From assembly GCF_021390535.1 (NCBI RefSeq), contig NZ_JAJUXG010000015.1, positions 124,001-188,000 on the forward strand: DNA of 64,000 bases, given 5' to 3'. Of this stretch, positions 17,779 through 26,486 are shown in pieces; within the stretch, counting starts at the first letter, position 1; the number at the start of each line of letters is the position of its first letter. A model generated the notes under the pieces. The model ran no database searches. It saw only the letters and a program-made list of their open reading frames with translations, and was not told the origin of the DNA. Both the position numbers and the translations under genes were made by a program. This DNA is from Dyadobacter sp. CY312 (lineage in GTDB: Bacteria; Bacteroidota; Bacteroidia; Cytophagales; Spirosomataceae).

Positions 17779-19170
17779 ATGAACAGACTACGAATTTTTA
17801 TACTCGTTTCTATTTGTGTATCAGGCTTTACGGCAAGATCTGTAGCCCAGAATCAAAAAGAACAGACTGAACTGCTTGACCGCTATTTGAGCGTGCAGCA
17901 ACAAGCAATTGGTTTTAACGGTACAGTCATGATTACCAGAAATGATAGCATAATCTACCGCCGATCCGTAGGAAAAGCGTCATTGGAGCTCGACGTACAG
18001 TTTTCCTCCGATCCTGTTTTTCGAATTGCATCAATCACCAAACAGTTTACTGCAATGTTGGTTGTGTTGGCTGCCGATGAGAACAAGTTGGCGCTTGGCG
18101 ATCAACTTAGGAAATATTACCCCGAACTTGGCCAATCAGATTGGGGCAACATAACGATCAGGCAATTGCTTACTCACACTTCCGGCCTTCCACACAACGA
18201 AGGGATAGCAGATTACTGGGATAAGATTTCGTTTCTTCCACTCTCGGATCGGCAGGCAACAGACGAGATATTTAAACTAAAACTATTGTCAGTTCCAGGG
18301 ACAAAGACGCAATATTCCAGTCCCGGATACTTTATTCTGGCAAGTATTCTGGAAATAGTTTATCATAAAAATTATGATGCTATTCTCAGGGAGAAAATTA
18401 CAGATCCGTTGCGTATGGATCACACAGGAGTAGGCAACGCAACAGACATTGTTAATGGAATGGTTTCCCCCTATCATCAATTAGCAGATCGACTGATCGC
18501 GGCACCACATCGGGACTATGCTTTAATGAAGGGGTCGGGCAACCTGTATTCAACTGCGAGCGATCTATCAAAGTGGAACAATGCCTTGAATGGTGGCCAT
18601 TTCAACCAAATCGTCACAGACCAGCTGTTCGCAATTCAAAATGCACAACCGGTTAATGGACGCAGCGAATCTTATGGATATGGCTGGTTTCTTAGGAGAT
18701 CTTCAAACCGGGAAAGGGATTTTAATTTTACCGGTGGTGGTACTTTCGGATGTTCTGCTATTTCGGGATACTATCCCAATACAAAGATTTCTGTGGTTAT
18801 CCTAAGTAATGTTTCCACTTTGCCTGTCGGGGAAATGCAGTCTAATGTTGAAAGTATCGTTTTCGGAGACAGGTTTGATATGCCCGTTGTACGTACCCAT
18901 ATAGTAATGGAGGCATCGCAGCTTGGCAAATTCCAAGGAACATACACTGCAGATAATGGCCACCAACTAGCGATTTTTTTAAAAGGAGAGCAGCTCTATG
19001 CGAAAATGGGACAAAACCCATTCTTTGAATTGTATCCCTCGGATAGCTCTGTGTTTTTTGGTAAAAAAGTACCAGTGCAGATTGAATTTGAAAAAGATTC
19101 AGATGACACTATTAAAGGTCTCCAAGCCAGCCTAAAGGGACAATCAATTCATTTTGTCAAAAACAAATAG
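17779..19170 (+). CDS. Serine hydrolase of the class C beta-lactamase / PBP-like family
   Basis: Exported penicillin-binding-protein-like hydrolase, 463 residues. A signal peptide (RIFILVSICVSGFTARSVAQ) precedes the catalytic domain. The SxxK motif is S85-I-T-K88 in FRIASITKQFTAM, the second motif is Y179-S-S in QYSSPGY, and GGGTFG near residue 320 takes the place of the KTG box. The last 100 residues form a separate small beta-rich domain, common in Bacteroidota members. Function in this family ranges from D-aminopeptidase to esterase. It is followed after one base by an ECF sigma factor gene, an uncommon partner, so it may act in or be regulated by envelope stress signalling. Confidence 0.88.
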   Translation: MNRLRIFILVSICVSGFTARSVAQNQKEQTELLDRYLSVQQQAIGFNGTVMITRNDSIIYRRSVGKASLELDVQFSSDPVFRIASITKQFTAMLVVLAADENKLALGDQLRKYYPELGQSDWGNITIRQLLTHTSGLPHNEGIADYWDKISFLPLSDRQATDEIFKLKLLSVPGTKTQYSSPGYFILASILEIVYHKNYDAILREKITDPLRMDHTGVGNATDIVNGMVSPYHQLADRLIAAPHRDYALMKGSGNLYSTASDLSKWNNALNGGHFNQIVTDQLFAIQNAQPVNGRSESYGYGWFLRRSSNRERDFNFTGGGTFGCSAISGYYPNTKISVVILSNVSTLPVGEMQSNVESIVFGDRFDMPVVRTHIVMEASQLGKFQGTYTADNGHQLAIFLKGEQLYAKMGQNPFFELYPSDSSVFFGKKVPVQIEFEKDSDDTIKGLQASLKGQSIHFVKNK

Positions 19171-19171
19171 C

Positions 19172-19651
19172 ATGGAAAAACAGTTTTTGGAGATGATCGC
19201 CATGCATAATGCCATCATTCACAAGGTGTCACGACTTTACCGTGACAGCCTTGAGGACCGAGAGGATCTTTTTCAAGAGATCGTTTTACAGTTGTGGCAG
19301 TCTTTCCCAAAATTCGAGGGAAACTCCAAGCAAAGTACTTGGATATATAGAATCGCCCTTAACACCGCAATGGCCTGCTATCGGAAGAAGCGTATAATTT
19401 TATCATTTACCGAGCGGTTACCGGATAAAGAAGACAGCAACACTGATTGTGAAAATCGGGAAAGAGAAGAGCAGCTGTTTGTGATACTAAAAAAGCTAAA
19501 TGAAGCAGACAGGGCTTTACTAGCATTGTATTTCGAAGACTTCGACTACCACGAGATGGCAGAAATTACGGGACTGAGCGAGAATCACATTGCGGTTAAG
19601 ATGGGAAGAATTAGATCCAGGTTAAGAAAAATCATAAATCCAGCAAAATGA
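19172..19651 (+). CDS. ECF RNA polymerase sigma factor
   Basis: Extracytoplasmic-function sigma factor of 159 residues. Region 2 is seen in SRLYRDSLEDREDLFQEIVLQLWQ and TWIYRIALNTAMACYRKK, and region 4 in LLALYFEDFDYHEMAEITGLSENHIAVKMGRIRSRL with its helix-turn-helix. I choose the ATG at 19172, one base after the serine hydrolase stop; an upstream TTG overlaps that gene. The downstream membrane protein overlaps its stop codon (ATGA) and is the natural candidate for a regulator. Sigma genes led by a hydrolase rather than followed by fecR/TonB receptor genes are unlike the common Bacteroidota nutrient-uptake type. Confidence 0.93.
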   Translation: MEKQFLEMIAMHNAIIHKVSRLYRDSLEDREDLFQEIVLQLWQSFPKFEGNSKQSTWIYRIALNTAMACYRKKRIILSFTERLPDKEDSNTDCENREREEQLFVILKKLNEADRALLALYFEDFDYHEMAEITGLSENHIAVKMGRIRSRLRKIINPAK

Positions 19652-20193
19652 ATATAGATGAACTTAAAAACGATTGGAAAAACCTTCAGCCAGAAAATTC
19701 CATCGTGAAGGAGCTTTCAATGTTAAAAAAAACAAAAGGCAATAGCCAGTTAAATGCTATCAGACTGCGGCTTGCGATAGAAATAGTGTCGTACGTCTTA
19801 TTTCTGGCTGTTTATTATACGATGTTTGATGGGGACAAAAAACCATTATATGCCAATTTGTTACTTGTCGGATCTTTTCTAATGGTCATTATCCATAGCT
19901 TGACTGGCTACCTGGCCGCAAAAAACATTGTATCCGGAGGAAATATTTTACAGTCAATGGTCAATTATCACAAAAAGCTTAAAGGGTACGCTATAGTTTC
20001 CTTACTGACACGGACGGTCTCACTGATTTGTCTCTTAGTCTTCTTTGTTTCTTCAATTGAGCTCGATACTGGAAAAAAATGGATGCTTGTTGGCCTGGTT
20101 TTAATTGTAGTCATTCAGGCATATGTAAACTATAAGATTTGGTCGGTAAGAATAAAGAGAATAGGTGAGTGCATTGAAAATTGGCAATCATAA
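19648..20193 (+). CDS. Four-helix membrane protein, possible partner of the ECF sigma factor
   Basis: Unrecognised inner-membrane protein of 181 residues. A polar N-terminus of about 45 residues (MNIDELKNDWKNLQPEN…) faces the cytoplasm by the positive-inside rule, followed by four hydrophobic segments at about residues 46-62, 70-90, 113-133 and 143-160. The MNIDELKNDWKNL opening is common in short proteins encoded just after ECF sigma genes in Bacteroidota. The ATG overlaps the sigma stop codon by four bases, so coupling is near certain. A role as anti-sigma factor is inferred from position only; no zinc-binding anti-sigma motif is seen. Confidence 0.8.
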   Translation: MNIDELKNDWKNLQPENSIVKELSMLKKTKGNSQLNAIRLRLAIEIVSYVLFLAVYYTMFDGDKKPLYANLLLVGSFLMVIIHSLTGYLAAKNIVSGGNILQSMVNYHKKLKGYAIVSLLTRTVSLICLLVFFVSSIELDTGKKWMLVGLVLIVVIQAYVNYKIWSVRIKRIGECIENWQS

Positions 20194-20505
20194 ACATAAA
20201 ACAACTAACAACCATATCAACTACTCATTGATGTTTTGACCAAAAATTAACCCGAAATGCTTGAAAAACCAATTTTAGCACGTTTACGGTAGGCCATTGA
20301 GATTTTAGGGGTTAACCAATTCCAATAGCAAAAGAGGTCAGTACCTTTCGAAATCAATCTCTTTCACTGCTAAGGAGCTTCAATAATTCATACCGGATTC
20401 TGAAGCTGCTCATTCTTTAAATCGAAGAAGGGGCATATCTAAAAATAGCCCGCAAGATTACTCCGGCGGGCTGTATACTTATAGCTTGATACTGTTAACT
20501 GAATA
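20194..20505. other. 312-base intergenic region between convergent genes
   Basis: Contains the fadN-like terminator at its right end and an imperfect stem (AGCTTCA near 20380 with TGAAGCT near 20402). No coding potential recognised. Confidence 0.4.
20441..20472 (-). terminator. Terminator of the FadN-like gene
   Basis: On the minus strand AGCCCGC (20472-20466) pairs with GCGGGCT (20453-20447) across a 12-base loop, followed by ATTTTT. It lies 34 bases after the stop codon. Confidence 0.8.
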
Positions 20506-22911
20506 CTAATTCCTCGGCGGCTTGCCACCATTAAGAAGCCCTTGCATTCTTTCCAGGGTTTTTTTCTCACCACAAAGCGAAAGAAATGCTTCTCTTTCCA
20601 GATCAAGCAGGTATTGTTCAGTAACATTCTGAGCGTAACTCAAATCACCGCCATTGATCACATAAGCCAGTTTATTGGCAATCTTCGCATCGTGGTCGCT
20701 GATATAATTGGCCAGGCGCATTTGCGAAACACCTGCCATGAAAAGTGCCATTCCCGCTTTTCCCTGTACTTTGATATCGTTTCGTTGTTTAGGTTGGGTA
20801 TAACCATTGTCAGCCAACTCTACTGCCGCTTGTTTTGCCTCAGCGATGAGCCGTGAGCGGTTCAGTACGATCTGATCCTTATCCTGCAAGTAATTCATCG
20901 CCTTTGCTTCATGTGCTGAGGTGGACACCTTCGCCTGTGCAATATTCATAAATGCGGTTTGCAGGATATTCAGTTCGGTATCTCCTGCCTGATACATATC
21001 AGAACAGCGCAGCGCCATTTCTTTTGTACCACCACCGGCCGGAATGATTCCCACTCCAAACTCCACCAATCCCATATAGGTTTCTGCATGAGCCACTACT
21101 TTATCTGCGTGCAGGTTCAGCTCACAGCCTCCACCCAATGCCAGCGAATGCGGTGCAGTTACAACCGGGATGGACGAATATCGCGCTCGCATCATGGTTT
21201 GCTGGAACTGCGCAATCACCATATTAATCTCATCGAACTCCTGCTCAATGGCAAACATGAAAAGCATTGCAAGGTTAGCCCCCGCCGAAAATGCCTCACT
21301 TGATTCATTACCAATTACCAAACCTCTGAAATCCTTTTCAGCCAGACTTATCCCTTTCTGAATTCCTTCAATTACCTCCGAACCCATGGTATTCATTTTT
21401 GACTTGAATTCCAGATTCAGTATTCCATCGCCGATATCGTACAGATTGGCACCTGCATTTTTCCAGACAATATTATTTGACAAATTGCTCAGTAAAATGA
21501 AGCTATCCTGTCCCGGTATCTTTTTGTAGGTTTTAGAAGCAACGTCGTAATAAAGGCGTTTCCCATTTTCCACCTTGTAAAACGATTCATTACCGGCGGC
21601 GGTCATCTCATATACCCAGTCAGCCGGTTTCATGTTCAGCTGCTCCATAATTTCGAGCATGGCTTTCACACCAATGGCATCCCACGTTTCGAACAGACCA
21701 AGCTGCCATCCAAAACCTGCGGAAATAGCCTGGTCAATATGGAAAATTTCATCGGAAATTCCCGGAATGCGGAAAGTGGCATATCTGAAAATATCAGCAA
21801 ACGTTTTTCTGTAAAACTCCCCTGCTTTGTCTTTTCCTGCAAGTAATACACTGAAACGCTTAGGTACCTCACCAATGGCTTTGGTGGCTTCAAGTGTGGC
21901 GAACTTTACTTTTTCCGACGGCTTGTATTCCAATGTGGAGAAATCCAGCGCGAGAATGACCGATTTTCCTTTATCATCCTTGATTTTTTTATAAAAACCT
22001 TGTCCAGTTTTATCACCCAGCCATTTGTTATCATAAAGCTTTTGCATCACATCAGGAAGAATAAATGCATCTCTCGACTCATCGCTACCTTCTCCTGATG
22101 CATACAAATTATTGGCAACATGTACGGTGGTATCCAGCCCTACCACATCGGACAAACGGAACGTACCTGATTTTGGACGACCAACCACCGGGCCAGTAAG
22201 TTTATCTATTTCATCCACACTCAGCCCCATTTCCTCAGCCGTGCGAATGGTTTGTATCAATGCATAGATTCCCAGGCGGTTGGCAATAAAACCCGGTGTG
22301 TCTTTACACAAAACCGTTGTTTTTCCCAAAAAGAGATCTCCATAATGCATCAGAAAATCCACCACCGACTGATCGGTATCTGGTGTCGGAATAATTTCCA
22401 GCAAACGCAGGTATCTTGGCGGATTGAAGAAGTGGGTACCGCAGAAATTCTTCTTAAAATCGTCACTACGTCCTTCTGCCATTAAATGAATGGGAATTCC
22501 GGATGTATTGGATGTGATCAACGTACCAGGTTTGCGGTGTTGCTCCACTTTTTCATAGAGACTCTTTTTAATATCAAGCCTTTCGACAACCACTTCGATA
22601 ACCCAGTCATAGTTTTTAATGTCCTGAAGATTATCATCAAAGTTTCCGAGTTTGATCCTCGAAGCAAATGCAGGGCTATATAACGACGCCGGTGTAGCTT
22701 TTAAAGTCTGTTGGAAAGAGTCATTTACGATTCTGTTCCGGACTGCCGGATGTTCAGTGGTTAGTCCTTTGGCTTTTTCAATATCATTTGGCTCTTTGGG
22801 AACTATGTCCAAAAGTAAAACTTCAACGCCAATATTGGCAAAATGGCACGCAATACGCGACCCCATAATGCCTGAACCCAAAACTGCAACTTTACGAATG
22901 GAACGATTCAT
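20506..22911 (-). CDS. fadN: 3-hydroxyacyl-CoA dehydrogenase / enoyl-CoA hydratase fusion
   Basis: Cytoplasmic beta-oxidation enzyme of 801 residues resembling FadN (YusL). The N-terminal NAD domain begins VAVLGSGIMGSRIACHFANIG (glycine motif near residues 11-16), followed by the HCDH substrate domains with SNTSGIPI, CGTHFFNPP and VGRPKSGTFRLSDVVGLD. The C-terminal half is a crotonase domain with LALGGGCELNLHADKVVAHAETYMGLVE and GIIPAGGGTKE. It is preceded, 146 bases away on the same strand, by a MarR regulator; the thiolase and acyl-CoA dehydrogenase genes that often follow are not here. A clear terminator follows. Confidence 0.93.
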   Translation of the reverse strand: MNRSIRKVAVLGSGIMGSRIACHFANIGVEVLLLDIVPKEPNDIEKAKGLTTEHPAVRNRIVNDSFQQTLKATPASLYSPAFASRIKLGNFDDNLQDIKNYDWVIEVVVERLDIKKSLYEKVEQHRKPGTLITSNTSGIPIHLMAEGRSDDFKKNFCGTHFFNPPRYLRLLEIIPTPDTDQSVVDFLMHYGDLFLGKTTVLCKDTPGFIANRLGIYALIQTIRTAEEMGLSVDEIDKLTGPVVGRPKSGTFRLSDVVGLDTTVHVANNLYASGEGSDESRDAFILPDVMQKLYDNKWLGDKTGQGFYKKIKDDKGKSVILALDFSTLEYKPSEKVKFATLEATKAIGEVPKRFSVLLAGKDKAGEFYRKTFADIFRYATFRIPGISDEIFHIDQAISAGFGWQLGLFETWDAIGVKAMLEIMEQLNMKPADWVYEMTAAGNESFYKVENGKRLYYDVASKTYKKIPGQDSFILLSNLSNNIVWKNAGANLYDIGDGILNLEFKSKMNTMGSEVIEGIQKGISLAEKDFRGLVIGNESSEAFSAGANLAMLFMFAIEQEFDEINMVIAQFQQTMMRARYSSIPVVTAPHSLALGGGCELNLHADKVVAHAETYMGLVEFGVGIIPAGGGTKEMALRCSDMYQAGDTELNILQTAFMNIAQAKVSTSAHEAKAMNYLQDKDQIVLNRSRLIAEAKQAAVELADNGYTQPKQRNDIKVQGKAGMALFMAGVSQMRLANYISDHDAKIANKLAYVINGGDLSYAQNVTEQYLLDLEREAFLSLCGEKKTLERMQGLLNGGKPPRN

Positions 22912-22942
22912 TATTTAAAGATTTTGGTTTTTAGGAATTAAT

Positions 22943-22972
22943 TAGCTGTCAGCTTCTGGCTACCAGCTTTTC
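22943..22972. repeat. Short dispersed repeat, copy 1
   Basis: AGCTGTCAGC, a spacer containing TGGCT, then CAGCTTTT. The same arrangement recurs at about 43668-43697 between sdhC and sdhA, with 23 of the first 28 bases equal by eye. Both copies lie between genes of one transcription unit. See findings. Confidence 0.45.
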
Positions 22973-23057
22973 ACTAATTTAAATTTTCCTCCTCTACTCT
23001 CCCCCAGCTACCGGATCGGATTCCGTTCAGTCCGCTAAAAAGCGTACAGACCGGATA

Positions 23058-23522
23058 TTATAGCTCTGCCTCAATATCTCCGGCTTTCAATTTTTGATTT
23101 TCTTCCTCCACGATTTTGTTGATATCCTTGATCACATCAAAAAATGTAACCAGCTTATCCAGGGGAATTTTATCCCGGACCATCGTATTAAAAGAAATCA
23201 CGCCTTCTCTTGCTAACTCCCGTTTTTCCTTACCCAAGTCGGTCAGCATAATCCTTACAAAACGTTTATCGTTTTCACTCACCTCACGGGTAATCAAACC
23301 ACGCTCTTCAAGATTTTTTAGCATACGAACCAGGCTTCTCGGCTCCATCCCGAGTAGCGGAGCTATCTTTGTAGCAGGAGTTCCGTTTTCTATGTCAATA
23401 TTGAGCAACACATAGCCTACGGCCATCGTTGTGTCAAATCGCGCAGCATAGGCATTGTACATTCTGGATATCGAATGCCATGCCCATTTTATCTGGAAAT
23501 CAATTGTTTTTTCCTTGCGCAT
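23058..23522 (-). CDS. MarR-family transcriptional regulator
   Basis: Winged-helix regulator of 154 residues. The recognition region is ATKIAPLLGMEPRSLVRMLKNLEERGLITREVSENDKR, with the DKR wing typical of MarR proteins. Its gene lies directly upstream of the FadN-like gene on the same strand, a pairing frequent in Bacteroidota, so it is likely to control beta-oxidation genes in response to acyl-CoA or fatty acid; this is inferred from position. No operator was identified in the 146 bases between the two genes. Confidence 0.9.
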   Translation of the reverse strand: MRKEKTIDFQIKWAWHSISRMYNAYAARFDTTMAVGYVLLNIDIENGTPATKIAPLLGMEPRSLVRMLKNLEERGLITREVSENDKRFVRIMLTDLGKEKRELAREGVISFNTMVRDKIPLDKLVTFFDVIKDINKIVEEENQKLKAGDIEAEL

Positions 23523-23613
23523 CTTTTCAGTTTAGTACGGTGTCAGTTTATTTGACCTATACACAAATGTAAGAAAAGACAGGAATATTATGCAAGCATA
23601 CTAATTTACTTCT

Positions 23614-23646
23614 AAAAAAATAGCGCCATGCTTCATGCATGGCGCC
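23614..23646 (-). terminator. Terminator of the TlpA-like gene
   Basis: Perfect 9-base-pair stem (GCGCCATGC at 23623-23631 with GCATGGCGC at 23637-23645) and a five-base loop. On the minus strand it is followed by seven T residues, 15 bases after the stop codon. Confidence 0.9.
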
Positions 23647-23660
23647 AATCCTTTTCTCAA

Positions 23661-24908
23661 TTATTTCTCGGCGATCATTTTGCTGACCAATCCGTTAAAC
23701 TCTTCCACAAACTGATCGTAATATTCACCGGTACCAGGCCCGGAAAAACCGGTGTGTATCTCACGAACCTTCCCCTTTTTATCTATAAAAATGGTGGTAG
23801 GATAAGACATTACCTTGTTCAGCATCGGCAAAGCTTTGGCAGTTGCTTCGTCACTGTTGGTTCCTGCAAGTAGTACAGGATAATTCATCCCAAACCGGTT
23901 GATCATCTTTTTAATCTTTGGATTAGAAACCTCAGGTTTGTCTGAGCGTTCAAAAGCAAGCCCGATAATTTCCACACCACGATCCTTATTCTTGTCATAC
24001 CATGGTGCAAGGAAATTGGTCTCATCCATGCAATTAGGGCACCAGGAGCCTAATATCTGAATGATGACAACCTTGTCTTTATATTGGGGATCGCTCAATG
24101 ACACAGTTTTACCGTCAGAATCCGGGAAAGAAAGATTTACCTTGTCGAAGCCCGGTTTCAGGAAAGTAAGCTTGGTTGCATCCGGCAGTTTGGCATCCGG
24201 ATTTAACTTTGCTGTCCAGGTCTTGTAGCCTTTTACGCCAGACCACTGTTCCCCTTTTAATGTTCCGTCAGGCTGAATGACTGCTTTGAAAAGCATTGCA
24301 TTGGAACCGTCAAAAGTGGATAAAAACAAACTGTCTCCATTTATATTTCCGTTCAAAAAACGATAATCACCCGTTGGTGTTAAAAATGATCCCTGAACCT
24401 GATTTCCCTTCTGGATAAAGTTCCCTACGGATACAGTCGAATCGCCAGTTGCAGGGTTTAAAAATACAGTTAACCACTTGCCATTCACATTCTTGTCACC
24501 CTTTGCTACGCCCTCTTTAAAAAATCTGTAATTCTCACCAAATACTGCCTGGAACGGCAACGAAGCAATTACACTTCCTTCTTGCAGCCTATTGTAACTT
24601 CCACTTAATTTATCATTTTTAAGAGCCGCCACGATTTCAGAATCAAAAAGCTGCATTGGAATGTGCAAAGAATCATTTTCAAAATAGGCGCTGTCGAGTT
24701 GCAAACGTTCCTCTCCATTAACCGAAAAAACGGTATATGACTTCTTATCAGGATTTTGAGAAATTTCCAGCAATAATGGAAGCTCCTGATTGTCTCTGCT
24801 CAAGGTAGCACGCCACGTCCCGGATTTCAATTCTTTATCCGCAGATGAGCTACAACCAAAAATCGACCCGATTGCAAAAAATGCAATTACAAAATTTATT
24901 ACTCTCAT
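23661..24908 (-). CDS. TlpA-like thioredoxin-fold lipoprotein
   Basis: Envelope thiol-disulfide protein of 415 residues from the ATG at 24908 (a TTG lies two codons upstream). A lipobox IFGC follows a short hydrophobic leader, so it is membrane-anchored. Residues 25-250 form a beta-rich domain of unknown role with repeated calls to extent of substitution (…GNFIQKGNQVQGSFLTPTGDYR…). The C-terminal TlpA/AhpC-type domain has GSWCPNCMDE with Cys290 and Cys293 and a cis-Pro region YPTTIFID. It probably reduces or protects periplasmic proteins, such as cytochrome c apoproteins, but no partner gene is adjacent. It is divergent from rsmH. Confidence 0.88.
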   Translation of the reverse strand: MRVINFVIAFFAIGSIFGCSSSADKELKSGTWRATLSRDNQELPLLLEISQNPDKKSYTVFSVNGEERLQLDSAYFENDSLHIPMQLFDSEIVAALKNDKLSGSYNRLQEGSVIASLPFQAVFGENYRFFKEGVAKGDKNVNGKWLTVFLNPATGDSTVSVGNFIQKGNQVQGSFLTPTGDYRFLNGNINGDSLFLSTFDGSNAMLFKAVIQPDGTLKGEQWSGVKGYKTWTAKLNPDAKLPDATKLTFLKPGFDKVNLSFPDSDGKTVSLSDPQYKDKVVIIQILGSWCPNCMDETNFLAPWYDKNKDRGVEIIGLAFERSDKPEVSNPKIKKMINRFGMNYPVLLAGTNSDEATAKALPMLNKVMSYPTTIFIDKKGKVREIHTGFSGPGTGEYYDQFVEEFNGLVSKMIAEK

Positions 24909-25048
24909 GTTCAACTTATTGATATGAAATTACAGGTAGGCTACAAAAATTAAATCCTCTGCGAAGGGCAATTCCTACGCCTTAAAATTATTAAGTTTGT
25001 AACTGCCTCTTGGCAAGAAATAGTTCCTACGCACGTTGCTTTTAATAA

Positions 25049-25963
25049 ATGGAGTTGCAAAGTACATATCACGAACCAGTCATGCTGTCGGAATGCCTGG
25101 AAGGATTAAATATCCGGCCCGACGGAATTTATGTTGACGTCACTTTTGGTGGCGGCGGGCATTCGCGTGCTATTCTTAGCAAACTTACCACCGGCAGGTT
25201 ACTTGTTTTTGATCAGGATCCTGATGCGGCAGCCAATGCAGAAGAATTTAAGGATGACGAGCGCTTTACCTTCATTGCCGCCAATTTCAGGCATTTAAAA
25301 CGGTATCTCAGGCTACATAAGGTAGACAAAATTGATGGTATCCTGGCAGATTTGGGTGTTTCCTCCCATCAGATCAATACGCCGCTCCGTGGATTTTCTA
25401 CAAGATTTGATGCTGATCTGGATATGAGAATGAACCCTCATAGTGATAAAACGGCGCGGGAAGTGCTGAATGTTCGGTCTGCCTCAGAATTGCAAAAAAT
25501 ATTGGGTATGTACGGTGAAGTCCACAATGCGCGTACAGCCGCCGAAGCCATATTTTCAGCAAGGCATAATTCTCCTATTGAAACCATTAACGATCTGAAA
25601 GGCATTTTGCTTCGTTATGCTCCCAAACACCGCGAAAATAAATATTTCGCTCAGGTATTCCAGGCGTTGCGAATTGAAGTAAATGATGAGCTCAAAGTTC
25701 TTGAAGAGTTTCTGATGCAGGTGCCAGAAGTACTGGCCGAGCAAGGGAGACTGGTTGTGATGTCTTATCATTCTCTTGAAGACCGCCTTGTCAAGAATTT
25801 TATTCAGAAAGGAAAGTTCGACGGTGAAGTGGAAAAAGACTTTTATGGCAACGAAATTAAGCCCTTGAAAAGCATAACGCGAAAGCCTGTGGAGGCTACA
25901 AAAGAGGAAGTAACACGGAATCCAAGAGCAAGGAGTGCGAAGTTAAGGATTGCGGAAAAGTAA
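25049..25963 (+). CDS. rsmH: 16S rRNA (cytosine-1402 N4)-methyltransferase
   Basis: SAM-dependent methyltransferase acting on C1402 of 16S rRNA, 304 residues as usual. It opens HEPVMLSECLEGLNIRPDGIYVDVTFGGGGHS with the SAM-binding glycine loop near residues 29-36, has DGILADLGVSSHQINTPLRGFS in the middle and VVMSYHSLEDRLVKNF near the C-terminus. It is the first gene of the local dcw cluster and is followed after 56 bases by an ftsL-like gene. mraZ, normally just upstream, is absent; a divergent lipoprotein gene stands there instead. Confidence 0.96.
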   Translation: MELQSTYHEPVMLSECLEGLNIRPDGIYVDVTFGGGGHSRAILSKLTTGRLLVFDQDPDAAANAEEFKDDERFTFIAANFRHLKRYLRLHKVDKIDGILADLGVSSHQINTPLRGFSTRFDADLDMRMNPHSDKTAREVLNVRSASELQKILGMYGEVHNARTAAEAIFSARHNSPIETINDLKGILLRYAPKHRENKYFAQVFQALRIEVNDELKVLEEFLMQVPEVLAEQGRLVVMSYHSLEDRLVKNFIQKGKFDGEVEKDFYGNEIKPLKSITRKPVEATKEEVTRNPRARSAKLRIAEK

Positions 25964-26019
25964 AATAAGATCATCATACACATACTGTCGGCCCGGTGCT
26001 GATAATCAACAGCTAAAAA

Positions 26020-26430
26020 ATGTCGGAAAATAAAAGGCGGCCAAAACCAATTCCCCCAAAGCCCAAAAAACCTAAAAGAGAATACAGTCTGTTCAACTGG
26101 CTGAACCGCTTCCTGCCGCTGGATAAAGTGTTTGGCGACAAAGTTCCGGGTCTTGAAGAACGGGTTCCGATTAAATATTTCTACTACTTTGCCTGGGTAG
26201 TAATGCTGCTGGTGGTGTATGAAAGGATCGGATTCGAGTCGGAGAGTTATGTACGTAACAGCATTAAACTGAAAAAGGAAGTAGATGATCTTCGGGCTGA
26301 ATATACCTCCATTCACGCCGAATACATGAAGGGCAAAAGACAGTCGGTTGTGATTGAAAAAATGAGAGAAGCAGGGCTGGAAGAAAATCTTACCCCGCCT
26401 AAAAAAATCATTATTCCGAAGGACGAGTAA
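26020..26430 (+). CDS. ftsL: FtsL-like cell division protein
   Basis: Small bitopic membrane protein of 136 residues at the ftsL position of the dcw cluster. The N-terminus is basic and proline-rich (KRRPKPIPPKPKKPKRE), followed by a single transmembrane segment near residues 62-78 and a periplasmic coiled-coil region SIKLKKEVDDLRAEYTSIHAEYMKGKRQS. FtsL proteins share little sequence, so the name is based on position, size and topology. It should act in the divisome with FtsB and FtsQ. The PBP gene follows 56 bases later. Confidence 0.75.
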   Translation: MSENKRRPKPIPPKPKKPKREYSLFNWLNRFLPLDKVFGDKVPGLEERVPIKYFYYFAWVVMLLVVYERIGFESESYVRNSIKLKKEVDDLRAEYTSIHAEYMKGKRQSVVIEKMREAGLEENLTPPKKIIIPKDE

Positions 26431-26486
26431 TTCTTCAATCACGTAATAATATTTTCGGAGTTCCTGTATTTCCATTGCAACAAGTC

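Noticed and set aside
20380..20408. Imperfect stem AGCTTCA/TGAAGCT between the membrane protein and the FadN-like gene.
   Set aside because: No T-run follows on either strand and the loop is long, so I do not call a terminator.
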